This document shows, in pieces, positions 8,389-16,213 of a DNA stretch of 28,114 nt (its first letter is position 1; each line of letters starts with the position of its first letter). The notes under the pieces are model-generated. The model did no database searches and was not told where the DNA came from. It saw only the letters and a list, made by a program, of their open reading frames with translations. The stretch covers positions 1-28,114 of the IMG/VR virus record IMGVR_UViG_3300013093_000206. One strand, written 5' to 3'. This DNA comes from a virus. The translations under genes and the position numbers were made by a program.

Positions 8389-9283
8389 CCTTCGCGCTAC
8401 TGGACTCTACGCGTACATTTGCCAGAATCCTGACGAGTCGCTTTCGGCTGTCTCCATCGCCAAGCACTTTAAGGAAGGCGAGAAGGCTATTCGCACCGCC
8501 CTCAATGAATTGCGGGATGCGGGATTAATCACGACTCGGACAATACGGACATCTGCGGGTCAGCTCATCAAGGTGACTGAGCTGGTAGTGGACTCCCAAA
8601 ACCGAACGGCGGAAAACGGCGGATACACACAGCTGTCTGAGCCCTATAGCCAGAACAGCCTATTTACAGAAATAGCTAGTTCTTCTAATAGAGCTAGAAG
8701 CTTTGCAAATTGTAAAACGGAGTTTTACGAGGAAGAAACCTTTCATGAGATTGGAGAAAAGATGGGCTACGAGTTCTTCGGCAAGACGTCTTCGTCGGAC
8801 GACGACTCAGTCAAGGAACGCTCTCGTTATGAGGCTAAGCGGGCAGAAGAAAAACGGCAAGCCCAGCTCAAACGCCATGAAGACAAGGTTGAGTACCGTG
8901 ACCGTAAGCGAACTGACCCCACGCTATGGACTTCGTCCGATACAGCTCGGGAGTTTGCCAACATGCTCCACGAACGCTGGGACATTCCTCCGTGGCAAGT
9001 AAGCAGTACTCCTTTAGCCGCCGCCATCTACAGCGCTAGGGTAAAGTTCCAAACTGACGGGGCCGTGGAGCTTCGGATGTTGAAGATGTTCTTTGCTCAA
9101 GAGAACGTGAAGGCTATGAAAGACCCGAACGTCATGTGGCGATACTTCATCACGTCCTTCGGTTCTTTGGCCGAACGTGCTAAGCTGGAGATGCCCGACC
9201 CTGAGAAACAGCGACGGGCAGAAGAACGAGCCGCTATTGTTAACGCGTCACTATTCGAGAACTACGAGGACACAGATGTATAA
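8381..9283 (+). CDS. Winged-helix DNA-binding protein, likely replication initiation or loader partner
   Basis: 300 residues; ATG 8381 overlaps the preceding stop by 8 bases. The N-terminal 70 residues form a winged helix: a first helix at TGLYAYICQN, SLSAVSIAKHFKEGEKAIRT as helix-turn-helix, then LRDAGLITTRTIRT as helix and wing. The middle (about 145-175) is a highly charged Arg/Lys/Glu helix, and the C-terminal part (about 180-265) is helical. Phage proteins with an N-terminal winged helix directly before a DnaC-like ATPase commonly bind the origin or assist helicase loading. That context is the main argument here; no catalytic motif is present. Confidence 0.6.
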   Translation: MLSLRATGLYAYICQNPDESLSAVSIAKHFKEGEKAIRTALNELRDAGLITTRTIRTSAGQLIKVTELVVDSQNRTAENGGYTQLSEPYSQNSLFTEIASSSNRARSFANCKTEFYEEETFHEIGEKMGYEFFGKTSSSDDDSVKERSRYEAKRAEEKRQAQLKRHEDKVEYRDRKRTDPTLWTSSDTAREFANMLHERWDIPPWQVSSTPLAAAIYSARVKFQTDGAVELRMLKMFFAQENVKAMKDPNVMWRYFITSFGSLAERAKLEMPDPEKQRRAEERAAIVNASLFENYEDTDV

Positions 9284-9971
9284 ACCAGAAGAGCTAAAGG
9301 TCAAGCGTGCTGCTTGGCTCAAGTTGTCGGGCGTCCCTAAGTCCTCTCTTGGTTGGCGACTAGACGACTGCGTAGACCTTGACGAGTCAGTTGCTAAGAC
9401 CTTGCAAGCATGGGTAGGCCACGTAAAGAACGGCCGTGTTATCCGAGCTAGCGGTCAAAAGCTTTGCGGTCGCGGATTGCTTCTTCATGGCGACCCAGGC
9501 TTTGGTAAGACCACTGTTGCTTCCGCCATTTTGCAGGAGATGATTACCAAGTTCATGCTTGTCTCCTTTGATGCAGAAGAGACCGTAGTAGTACGACCTG
9601 TTTACTTTGCTTCCTACAACTCCATAGTTGCACTTCGCGGCTCTATCATTGGCGATGAAGTATCTGACGCCGAGATGAAGTTGAACCAAGGCATTATGGG
9701 AGAGTGCAAAGACGACGCATACAACATTCGTGTACTTGTTATCGACGACGTTGGTAAGGAGCACATGAGTCAAAGTGGTTGGCAACGCAGTCTCTTACAC
9801 GATATCTTGCGAAGCCGCTACGCAAAAGGACTACCAACTATCGTAACGACTAACATCAGTACAGAAGACTGGGCTAACGTTTACGGTGAAGCTACAGGTA
9901 GTTTCATCAATGAAGCTTTTTACCTTATCGCAGTTCAAAGTGAGGTTGGTGATTTAAGATTAAAGGCATGA
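9276..9971 (+). CDS. DnaC/IstB-like AAA+ helicase loader
   Basis: 231 residues. Start at ATG 9276, with GAGGA at 9266-9270, overlapping the winged-helix stop; an open frame reaching back to 9177 is only the shadow of that gene. Walker A is GDPGFGKTT (72-80), Walker B is VLVIDDVGKE (153-162) and sensor I is TTN (191-193), the arrangement of DnaC/IstB loaders. Such proteins deliver the DnaB-type ring helicase to single-stranded DNA. The helicase lies two genes downstream and a DNA-binding partner just upstream, so origin loading is the expected role. The C-terminus is slightly short for the family. Confidence 0.82.
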   Translation: MYKPEELKVKRAAWLKLSGVPKSSLGWRLDDCVDLDESVAKTLQAWVGHVKNGRVIRASGQKLCGRGLLLHGDPGFGKTTVASAILQEMITKFMLVSFDAEETVVVRPVYFASYNSIVALRGSIIGDEVSDAEMKLNQGIMGECKDDAYNIRVLVIDDVGKEHMSQSGWQRSLLHDILRSRYAKGLPTIVTTNISTEDWANVYGEATGSFINEAFYLIAVQSEVGDLRLKA

Positions 9972-10252
9972 CAAGCAAGAGACTGCTACAAGTGTTCCTC
10001 ACTCCTGGACCAGGAGTTTATGAGGTTAGCATGGGCGATGACGATAAGCTCTATTGCAATTGTTCTGGCTTTGTTGCAAAGAAGGCTTGTAAGCACACAC
10101 GGTTTGTTAACAGCCGTATTGAGGATAACGGCGGCACATACCCGCTAGAGATATCCGACCGAGCACAGGCAGAGGACGCCGAACGTGCACAAGAGTCCGA
10201 TGAGGCTTTCCGTAGTTTCGTTATCAGGTTTGGAAAAATAGAGGTCTACTAA
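9968..10252 (+). CDS. SWIM-type zinc-finger small protein
   Basis: 94 residues, ATGA overlap with the loader gene. It contains C30-x-C32 and C41-x-H43 (YCNCSGFVAKKACKHTRF), which is the CxC...CxH pattern of SWIM zinc fingers. These short zinc domains usually mediate DNA or protein contacts. The rest is charged, with an acidic helix around 68-80. No catalytic domain accompanies the finger, unlike SWIM domains in helicases or transposases. Placement between loader and helicase suggests an accessory role in replication start. The motif is clear; the role is inferred. Confidence 0.6.
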   Translation: MTSKRLLQVFLTPGPGVYEVSMGDDDKLYCNCSGFVAKKACKHTRFVNSRIEDNGGTYPLEISDRAQAEDAERAQESDEAFRSFVIRFGKIEVY

Positions 10253-10255
10253 ACA

Positions 10256-10681
10256 ATGTATAAAGGGGATTTGAGTAACGCCCTACCAAGACGTTACCTC
10301 GTGCACCTTGATTTAGTGCGTACCTCCACGCCTGAAATCAAAAAGCTGCTTGGAGTGATACCTACTCTCAAGCAGAACTACAGCTATAACAACGCCCTGC
10401 TCAGTCGCTTCTACCTGCACACAACCAAGGTAGGTGACACGCTTGAGTTGTTCTCCACTGACTTGAAGCAAGAAGAGTTAGATGACATGATGGATTACTT
10501 AGACCGCATTGGTACTAATCCATTTCGCTATTACACCGCATACGAATCGGTAGACCACGTGGTTGCAGAGCTCCCGTACAGACCTGAACTTGTAGGTGTT
10601 GTTGATATTCCACAACGCTTGCTAAGGTACGGACATTGGGGTTTGCAGTACACAGAACTATTTGGAGGACAACGTGACTAA
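10256..10681 (+). CDS. Unrecognised protein in the helicase operon
   Basis: 141 residues with ATG 10256 and only a weak, distant ribosome site (GAGG 10241-10244), so it may be coupled to the previous gene 3 bases upstream. The sequence looks like a compact mixed alpha/beta protein: a strand RRYLVHLDLVRTSTPEIKKL, a Tyr-rich segment near 40-55, then helices around 85-100. There are no cysteine pairs, nucleotide-binding loops or membrane segments. It lies between the SWIM protein and the replicative helicase and overlaps the helicase start. I do not recognise the family. Confidence 0.6.
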   Translation: MYKGDLSNALPRRYLVHLDLVRTSTPEIKKLLGVIPTLKQNYSYNNALLSRFYLHTTKVGDTLELFSTDLKQEELDDMMDYLDRIGTNPFRYYTAYESVDHVVAELPYRPELVGVVDIPQRLLRYGHWGLQYTELFGGQRD

Positions 10682-11918
10682 CGAGACTCGGCTTCTACAC
10701 AAAGCCATTGCAGACCGCAACCTCTCGCCACTGTTCTCCCGTAACATCACGGACAACTGGTTTCGAGATGATAACGACCGTCGCCTCTTTCAGTTCTTGC
10801 GTAAGCACTTTGCTAGTTACAGCGAGTGCCCAAGTATTACTGCCATCAAGGAGAACTTTCCAAACTACGATGACCAAGTCGTTGTTGATGACAAGATTGA
10901 GTATTTGATTGATGCGGTTATTACTAACCGTCGTCGAGAAGCAACTATTAAGGTAGTAGAGCAAGCTATCGCCACCCTTGATAAAGAGGGCCACGAAGAA
11001 GCGCTTGTAGCCATACAAGGCGGCTTGGCCGCAATTGACCAAGAGGGTTTTAGTTTTAGCAAAGACGTCGACTTGACCGTTAACGCCGAAGTTCGTTACC
11101 AAGAGTACTTAGACCGTAAGAACCGACCTGACTCAATGCTTGGTTACGCCACAGGCTTCCCTTCCATTGACCAAACCCTCAGCGGTATTCAGAAGGGTCA
11201 GCTTATTGTTCTTGCAGCTTTGCCCAAGACAGGTAAGTCCACGCTACTCATGCAGATGGCGTTGAACATGCACGCAGAGGGTCACTCCATCCTGTTTGCA
11301 TCTCTTGAGATGACGGCTTTTGAGCAAGCACTTCGTTATGACTCTATGCGTTCAAAGCTTGCCTACCAGCGTCTTTCTACAGGTACCATGACCAGCGAGG
11401 AAGAAGCTCGTTACCTGCGTAACTTAAAGAACCTGAACGACTACGAAGCTGGCTTCCACGTCATTAACAGCGAGAGCGGCAGAGGATTTACCTTGACCAA
11501 CATCGCCAATAAGATTCAGACCATCCAACCAGATGTAGTCATCATTGATGGTACGTACTTGATGGTGGACGAGAACGGCGAAAAAGAAGGCTCACCACAA
11601 GCGATTACCAACATCACTCGTGGAAGCAAGCGCCTAGCTATGTCTGCCGAAGTACCTATCCTCATGTCAACTCAGTTCCTTGAGAGCAAGACCAAGGGCG
11701 GTAAGGCTGACATGTACTCCATTGGTTACTCTTCTTCCTTTGGCCAAGATGCTGACGTTGTCTTTGGCCTAGAGAAGCAAGACGAAAACATCTCCGATAT
11801 GCGTACCTTGAAGATTATGGCTAGCCGTAACTCTGGACCTGCCGAGATTGAACTTACCTTTAACTGGGATAGCGGAACCTTCCGTGAGATTGACGAGTCA
11901 GATTTGAACGTCGACTAA
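10674..11918 (+). CDS. DnaB-like replicative DNA helicase
   Basis: 414 residues. GTG 10674 is preceded by GGAGG (10664-10668) with 5-base spacing, so it is preferred over TTG 10662, which lies in the ribosome site. A helical N-domain (about 1-125) precedes a RecA-like core with GFPSIDQTLSGIQKGQLIVL, Walker A ALPKTGKST (182-190), the DnaB phrase FASLEM (208-213), Walker B VVIID (288-292) and the STQ segment near 332-334. It would unwind DNA 5' to 3' at the fork. The next gene is the primase, sharing one base (TAATG), so helicase and primase are made together. Confidence 0.87.
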   Translation: MTNETRLLHKAIADRNLSPLFSRNITDNWFRDDNDRRLFQFLRKHFASYSECPSITAIKENFPNYDDQVVVDDKIEYLIDAVITNRRREATIKVVEQAIATLDKEGHEEALVAIQGGLAAIDQEGFSFSKDVDLTVNAEVRYQEYLDRKNRPDSMLGYATGFPSIDQTLSGIQKGQLIVLAALPKTGKSTLLMQMALNMHAEGHSILFASLEMTAFEQALRYDSMRSKLAYQRLSTGTMTSEEEARYLRNLKNLNDYEAGFHVINSESGRGFTLTNIANKIQTIQPDVVIIDGTYLMVDENGEKEGSPQAITNITRGSKRLAMSAEVPILMSTQFLESKTKGGKADMYSIGYSSSFGQDADVVFGLEKQDENISDMRTLKIMASRNSGPAEIELTFNWDSGTFREIDESDLNVD

Positions 11919-12850
11919 TGACTACCAACGAGATGGAAGACATCCTCGCCCGCTTAGGGATTGAGGTAACTGGCACACGTGGTAACGAAGTTCAAGCTCG
12001 TTGCCCTGGACACTTAGAACTAACAGGCAAAGAAGACCGCAACCCTTCGTGGTCTATCAACGCTGATACTGGTGCTCACATCTGCTTCTCTTGTGGATTC
12101 AAAGGAGGCTTACAGTTTCTTGTTAACTACATTGGTGGCGTAGAGTTAGATACGCAGGAGTGGCTTGAGGACAGTTCTAATCATTTGCGCTTAGCGTTTA
12201 ACTCGTTGCTTAAGAACATGAACCCAGAGCCTGAGAAGATTGATTACTTAGAAGAGTCCATGCTTGCCATCTACACGGCACCGCCCGCAGAGGCGCTCAA
12301 GAGTCGTGGCATTTCCTCTATGGCGGCTGAGCACTACGAGATTCTGTGGGACCCGCGCCATGACAGCTGGATTATTCCTATCCGTGACCCGCGCAATAAC
12401 AAGTTACTGGGATGGCAGGAGAAGGGGAACAACAGCCGTTTCTTTAAGAACCAACCTACAGGCGTTAAGAAGAGCCGTGCTCTCTTTGGTTATGGCCAGT
12501 ATTCAGGTGGGTACATGATTCTGGTTGAGTCGCCGTTAGATGTGGCTAGGTTGGCTTCTGTAGGTCAACTAGGTGGCGTTGCGGCTTATGGAGCTTTAGT
12601 TTCCAAAGAGCAGCTGACCCTTATCCAAAGCGCTGACCGCTTGATTATTGCCATGGATAACGACGACGCTGGACGCAAGTCGTCAGGACAGTTGTTTGAT
12701 TGGGCAAAAAGCATTAGTCTTGGAGTCTGGTTCTTTGATTACACAGGCGTCGACGTCAAGGATGTAGGCGGCATGAGTAAGTCAGAGATTGATGCTGGCA
12801 TCGCTAATGCCAAGTACAGTCTGAGAGGAAAGTCAGTTGTCTACGGATGA
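11918..12850 (+). CDS. DnaG-like primase (zinc finger plus TOPRIM)
   Basis: 310 residues, about half the size of bacterial DnaG and typical of phage primases. The N-terminal zinc site is C29, H32, C56 and C59 (CPGH...CFSCG). The TOPRIM acidic residues are E204 in LVESPLDVA and D247/D249 in AMDNDDAGR. It makes RNA primers for the fork and lacks a C-terminal helicase-interaction domain, so contact with the DnaB-like protein may use other surfaces. The start shares a base with the helicase stop, and the zinc mini-protein gene overlaps its end. Confidence 0.87.
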   Translation: MTTNEMEDILARLGIEVTGTRGNEVQARCPGHLELTGKEDRNPSWSINADTGAHICFSCGFKGGLQFLVNYIGGVELDTQEWLEDSSNHLRLAFNSLLKNMNPEPEKIDYLEESMLAIYTAPPAEALKSRGISSMAAEHYEILWDPRHDSWIIPIRDPRNNKLLGWQEKGNNSRFFKNQPTGVKKSRALFGYGQYSGGYMILVESPLDVARLASVGQLGGVAAYGALVSKEQLTLIQSADRLIIAMDNDDAGRKSSGQLFDWAKSISLGVWFFDYTGVDVKDVGGMSKSEIDAGIANAKYSLRGKSVVYG

Positions 12851-12989
12851 AGATAAGATACGTAAGGTATCTATAGCCCTTCGCATGATTAGCGGGCAAT
12901 GTCCCCACACTGGTAAGTTTCGTCTCAAGTCGGATTGCGTGACCTGTTTAGCAGAGCGCGCCATAGAAGCATTGGACAGCATGGAATGA
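12837..12989 (+). CDS. 50-residue zinc-ribbon-like mini-protein
   Basis: A small open frame filling the gap between primase and dNMP kinase. TTG 12837 is preceded by AGAGGA (12824-12829) and the stop overlaps the kinase start as ATGA, the coupling used throughout this operon. The product is mostly helical with CPHTG and, after ten residues, CVTC, giving Cys/His ligands enough for one small zinc knuckle. The C-terminus is a helix (AERAIEALDSME). I do not recognise a family. The TTG start is the weakest part of the call, since no nearer ATG with a ribosome site exists. Confidence 0.6.
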   Translation: MSTDEDKIRKVSIALRMISGQCPHTGKFRLKSDCVTCLAERAIEALDSME

Positions 12990-13528
12990 TTATCGGACTA
13001 ACTGGATTTGCACAGTCAGGCAAGGACACTGTTGCCAAGATTCTTATAGAGAAGTACGACTTTCAGCGGGTGGCGTTTGCTGACCCTATCCGTGAACTGC
13101 TGTATGAGATGAACCCCAAGATAACACTAGGGTACGACATCCACAGCACCCTACAGCTTTTGGTTGACCAAGAAGGATGGGATACAGCTAAGCAAAACCC
13201 TGAAGTCCGCTCCATGTTGCAGAACTTAGGAGTAGGCGCTCGCAAGGTCTTTAGTGAGAACTTCTGGGTACAACAAGCAATGCGCCGTGTTCATTTTGAG
13301 GAGAACTGGGTTATTACTGATGTCCGCTTTGAGAACGAAGCCAAGGCTATTAAGAAGTACGACAACTCTCAGATATGGCGCATTAAGCGCAATGGCGTTG
13401 GCCCTGTCAACGGCCACGTCTCTGAAAGAGAGCTGGACGGCTATCCCGTTGACCAAATCTTCATGAACTCAGGCTCTATTGAAGACTTGGAGCTATTGAT
13501 AAAAACCAGAATGATGGCCCATGTATGA
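12986..13528 (+). CDS. Deoxynucleoside monophosphate kinase (T4 gp1-like)
   Basis: 180 residues from ATG 12986, which overlaps the mini-protein stop. The P-loop GFAQSGKDT lies at residues 7-15. ADPIRELLYE follows, and the segment NWVITDVRFENEA is the strand plus LID-like region of phage dNMP kinases, which convert dNMPs to dNDPs. In T4 this enzyme recycles nucleotides from degraded DNA. Length is slightly below the 240-residue T4 protein but normal for other phages. It would supply precursors for the polymerase encoded downstream. Confidence 0.78.
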   Translation: MIIGLTGFAQSGKDTVAKILIEKYDFQRVAFADPIRELLYEMNPKITLGYDIHSTLQLLVDQEGWDTAKQNPEVRSMLQNLGVGARKVFSENFWVQQAMRRVHFEENWVITDVRFENEAKAIKKYDNSQIWRIKRNGVGPVNGHVSERELDGYPVDQIFMNSGSIEDLELLIKTRMMAHV

Positions 13529-15114
13529 CCTTTACAGGAACGTTACTTCCCTATCAGCCTGAAGCTGTAGACCGTATGTGCGAGCGCAAGAAGATGCTCG
13601 TAGCTTACGACCTTGGCTTAGGTAAGACTGTGCTGACCATTTCCGCTTTAGAGCGATTGATGGATGAGGGCAAAATTACAGAGCCAGGCATTATCATATG
13701 TTTATCCTCGCTGAAATATCAGTGGGCTAATCAGATTGAGAAATTTACCAGTGGTTCTTCACGTCCTTTGGTCATTGATGGAACGCCAGCTAAACGAAAA
13801 GCCCAATACGAAGAGGCATATGACTGGGGACACTCCCTCGTTGACTACGTCATTCTTAACTATGAGCAAGTTGTTAACGACTGGGACTACGTCGCAAAAC
13901 TCCCTAGAGGATTTGTAGTACTCGACGAAGCAACAGCTATTAAGTCATTTCGCTCAAAGCGGTCTAAGACTGTTAAGCGTCTTGCTAACGCTCCTTACAA
14001 GTTTGCCCTCACAGGCACGCCAATTGAAAACGGCAAACCCGAAGAGTTGTACAGCATCATGCAGTTCGTTGATGACTCTGTGCTAGGTCGCTTTGATATC
14101 TTTGACCAAGCCTTCATTGTTCGTAACACATGGGGTGGCGTAGACCGTTACCGCAATTTGCCTGTCCTGCACACTAAGCTAAAGACTGCTTGCGTACGTA
14201 AAGCACAGACTGACCCAGATGTTGCGCCGTTCCTGCCTGAGTCCATTCACAAGGACCCTTTGGAGATATTCTTTGACCGTAAGGCGTCCAAGCTCTACGA
14301 GCGCATCAAGAACGATTTGCTTACTGACCTAGACGAAGCACAGGCATTGTTCGGCTCATCCTTCAACGTTTTGGCTCACTACGGGCACGAACAGCAATGG
14401 GGCGGAGCCGCTGATGAGATTCGTGGTCGTCTTATGGCAAAAATTGGGGCACTCAAGATGCTGTGCTCTCACCCTGACCTAGTTAAAGACAGCGCTATTA
14501 AGTTCCACCAGATGAACGGCGAAGGTTCTGCATACGCAGCTGGTCTTTCCGATGACGGACATTTAGAGGGCATCACCTCTTCACCAAAGTTAGATATGCT
14601 AACTGAGTATGTAACAGCTCACTTAGATATGAACCCTGCTAACAAGGTAGTTATATTTGCATCTTATGTTGGCATGCTGGAGAAGATTGCCGAAGCTTTA
14701 GGTCCTGAGCGTTGTCGACTATACTCAGGTCAGATGGATGCCAAGACCAAGGAGGACAACAAGATTGCGTTCAACACTCAAGAAGAAATTCGGGTACTCA
14801 TTTCTAGCGATGCTGGCGGTTACGGTGTTGACCTTCCTGCTGCTAATCTACTGGTTAACTATGATTTACCCTGGTCATCAGGAGGAGCAATTCAACGTAA
14901 TGGACGAATAAAGCGGGCTTCATCGACTTGGCCTACTATCGTCATTCAAGATATGATTATGAAGAATTCTATTGAAGAGCGTCAACACCAAGCGTTGATG
15001 CAAAAGACGTCTATCGCTAATGCAGTGGTAGATGGCTTAGGAATTGACGATGACGGCGGGGTGCCTATCACCCTGACAAGCCTGCGTCAGTTTCTCCAAA
15101 CCTCGAATGTATAG
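13525..15114 (+). CDS. SNF2-family DNA helicase/translocase
   Basis: 529 residues; ATG 13525 overlaps the kinase stop. Superfamily-2 motifs appear in order: Q-like PYQPEAV (9-15), motif I DLGLGKT (29-35), motif II LDEAT (133-137), motif III LTGTP (162-166), and in the C-terminal RecA lobe VIFASYVGMLEKI, GGYGVDL and motif VI IQRNGRIKR. This is the SNF2/Rad54-type pattern, with DEAT in place of the more common DEAH. Phage SNF2 proteins are ATP-driven DNA translocases thought to remodel forks or strip bound proteins, a role that fits between replication and recombination genes. The gene ends 4 bases before a candidate promoter region. Confidence 0.85.
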   Translation: MTFTGTLLPYQPEAVDRMCERKKMLVAYDLGLGKTVLTISALERLMDEGKITEPGIIICLSSLKYQWANQIEKFTSGSSRPLVIDGTPAKRKAQYEEAYDWGHSLVDYVILNYEQVVNDWDYVAKLPRGFVVLDEATAIKSFRSKRSKTVKRLANAPYKFALTGTPIENGKPEELYSIMQFVDDSVLGRFDIFDQAFIVRNTWGGVDRYRNLPVLHTKLKTACVRKAQTDPDVAPFLPESIHKDPLEIFFDRKASKLYERIKNDLLTDLDEAQALFGSSFNVLAHYGHEQQWGGAADEIRGRLMAKIGALKMLCSHPDLVKDSAIKFHQMNGEGSAYAAGLSDDGHLEGITSSPKLDMLTEYVTAHLDMNPANKVVIFASYVGMLEKIAEALGPERCRLYSGQMDAKTKEDNKIAFNTQEEIRVLISSDAGGYGVDLPAANLLVNYDLPWSSGGAIQRNGRIKRASSTWPTIVIQDMIMKNSIEERQHQALMQKTSIANAVVDGLGIDDDGGVPITLTSLRQFLQTSNV

Positions 15115-15117
15115 GAC

Positions 15118-15126
15118 TGGTATACT
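15118..15126 (+). promoter_or_regulatory. Extended -10 promoter for a leaderless gene
   Basis: TGG followed by TATACT (15121-15126) is an extended -10 element. The A of ATG 15133 is 7 bases after the hexamer, where transcription would normally start, and no ribosome site exists. Leaderless mRNAs are common in Actinobacteria. No good -35 is seen, as expected for extended -10 promoters. A similar TGGTAGGCTAGA is found at 24937-24948. Confidence 0.55.
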
Positions 15127-15132
15127 AGAACA

Positions 15133-15300
15133 ATGCCTAACGCACCTAAGACCCCAACACGCACTATTCGCGTACCTGACGACCTCTGGAGGGCTGTACA
15201 GGCCAAAGCCAAGAGCAACGGCGTAACTGTTACCAGCGTCATTATTAAATCCCTAGATGCTTACCTAGCTGAAGTTGACACAAAGGGCGTTTCAAACTAA
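15133..15300 (+). CDS. Ribbon-helix-helix (CopG/Arc-like) DNA-binding protein
   Basis: A 55-residue open frame in the gap after the SNF2 gene. The start TRTIRVPDDLWRAVQAKAKS is the classic beta strand and first helix of ribbon-helix-helix repressors. VTVTSVIIKSLDAYL forms the second helix. These proteins dimerise and read DNA through the paired strands. The candidate extended -10 element just upstream implies a leaderless transcript, so the gene may have its own control. Near palindromes such as those at 24425-24436 or 24870-24879 are possible targets, but no link is shown. Length is typical of the family. Confidence 0.72.
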   Translation: MPNAPKTPTRTIRVPDDLWRAVQAKAKSNGVTVTSVIIKSLDAYLAEVDTKGVSN

Positions 15301-15305
15301 TCTTT

Positions 15306-15322
15306 CCCCTATAACCAAGGGG
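15306..15322 (+). promoter_or_regulatory. Hairpin masking the ribosome site of the 15329 gene
   Basis: CCCCT (15306-15310) pairs with AGGGG (15318-15322) around a 7-base loop. The 3' arm is the core of AAGGGGG (15317-15323), the ribosome site of ATG 15329. The stem is short but GC-rich and could lower translation initiation unless opened. It is not followed by a proper U-run, so it is not read as a terminator. Confidence 0.4.
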
Positions 15323-15328
15323 GTTTAT

Positions 15329-15736
15329 ATGGACATCAACCAAGTCCGAGAATTAGTACGACAAGCAGCTGCTCTCAAGGAGCAGACTGACTTACTTACC
15401 AAGCGTCAGTCAGAGATTAAAGCTCGCCTTACCGAAGTTGTAGACGAGCTGGGTGAGGTCGATGGCCGTGGTCACATTACCTTTGAGGTAGATGACAGCG
15501 TTAGTGGCATCAAGTCAATTTCTAAGCAGCGCCGTGTCAGCCAATCTATTGACATGGATGTTGCAGAATCAATCCTTGCTGCTAAAGAACTTACAGCTGA
15601 CTGTGTTAAGCAAGTTCCCGTCCTAGATGAAGACGCAATCATGGCTGCCTACTATCAAGGCAAGCTCACAGAAGAGGACATCGACAAGATGTTTCCTAAG
15701 AAGGTTTCCTACGCGTTCCTTATGAATAGGGGATAA
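15329..15736 (+). CDS. Unrecognised protein with N-terminal coiled coil
   Basis: 135 residues from ATG 15329, 5 bases after AAGGGGG; an in-frame ATG at 15275 lies inside the ribbon-helix-helix gene and lacks a ribosome site. Residues about 5-40 form a charged helix suited to a coiled coil (RELVRQAAALKEQTDLLTKR). A beta hairpin follows (GHITFEVDDSVSG), then acidic helices around 80-120. No cysteines pairs or nucleotide-binding loops. Its position between two DNA-binding regulators suggests a nucleoprotein or scaffolding role, but the family is unknown to me. Confidence 0.6.
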   Translation: MDINQVRELVRQAAALKEQTDLLTKRQSEIKARLTEVVDELGEVDGRGHITFEVDDSVSGIKSISKQRRVSQSIDMDVAESILAAKELTADCVKQVPVLDEDAIMAAYYQGKLTEEDIDKMFPKKVSYAFLMNRG

Positions 15737-15738
15737 GT

Positions 15739-16191
15739 ATGGAGGACGACCTTATTGACTCAGCGTTTGCTGGCTTGGATGTTTACTATCCAGGTAGCAA
15801 GCGTAAGCGTCGTGATGTCGTAAAGCCTGAGCCTAAGGTTCAGGAAAGTTGGGATTCCAAGCCCTATATCAAAACACTTCCCAGTGGTAAAGACATTGAG
15901 ATGTTTGCTATTGGTGCCTTGGCACAAGCTTTAGGGCGACCACTGATAACTATACGTGCATGGTTTAAGTGGGGCTATTTGCCTGAGTCGCCCTATCGTC
16001 TTCCAACTAAGAAGGACAAAACAGGAGTCGACCGTAAAGGTCGTCGCTTGTACACCAGGCCAATGATTGAGGCTGCAATCTCAATCTTTACAAGGAATGG
16101 ACTTATGGACAATCCGCGTATAGACTGGTCTAAACACCCAACCGTTGCCAAGGAAATTGCTGACGCTTGGGACAACTTAATCGAACAATAA
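15739..16191 (+). CDS. MerR-like helix-turn-helix DNA-binding protein
   Basis: 150 residues with a basic N-terminal patch (SKRKRRDVVK). Residues 56-80 (FAIGALAQALGRPLITIRAW then WGYLP) and the later GRRLYTRPMIEAA give the two halves of a MerR/excisionase-type winged helix: helix-turn-helix, then wing. It lacks a long coiled-coil dimerisation helix and a ligand domain, so it is not a classical metal-responsive MerR. It probably acts as a phage transcription or replication factor. It precedes the ssDNA-binding candidate by 22 bases. Confidence 0.62.
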   Translation: MEDDLIDSAFAGLDVYYPGSKRKRRDVVKPEPKVQESWDSKPYIKTLPSGKDIEMFAIGALAQALGRPLITIRAWFKWGYLPESPYRLPTKKDKTGVDRKGRRLYTRPMIEAAISIFTRNGLMDNPRIDWSKHPTVAKEIADAWDNLIEQ

Positions 16192-16213
16192 ACATACTAA
16201 CTAAGGAAACCCA

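Noticed and set aside
8703-9002. Overlapping + frame inside the winged-helix gene
   Set aside because: Composition (many Arg, Ser, Thr) is typical of an out-of-frame shadow, and the main frame has clear domain structure.
9177-9275. Upstream extension of the helicase loader
   Set aside because: This part overlaps the winged-helix gene out of frame; ATG 9276 has a proper ribosome site and starts the recognisable protein.
12264-12518. Overlapping + frame inside the primase gene
   Set aside because: It overlaps the conserved primase frame, with no ribosome site or protein-like pattern.
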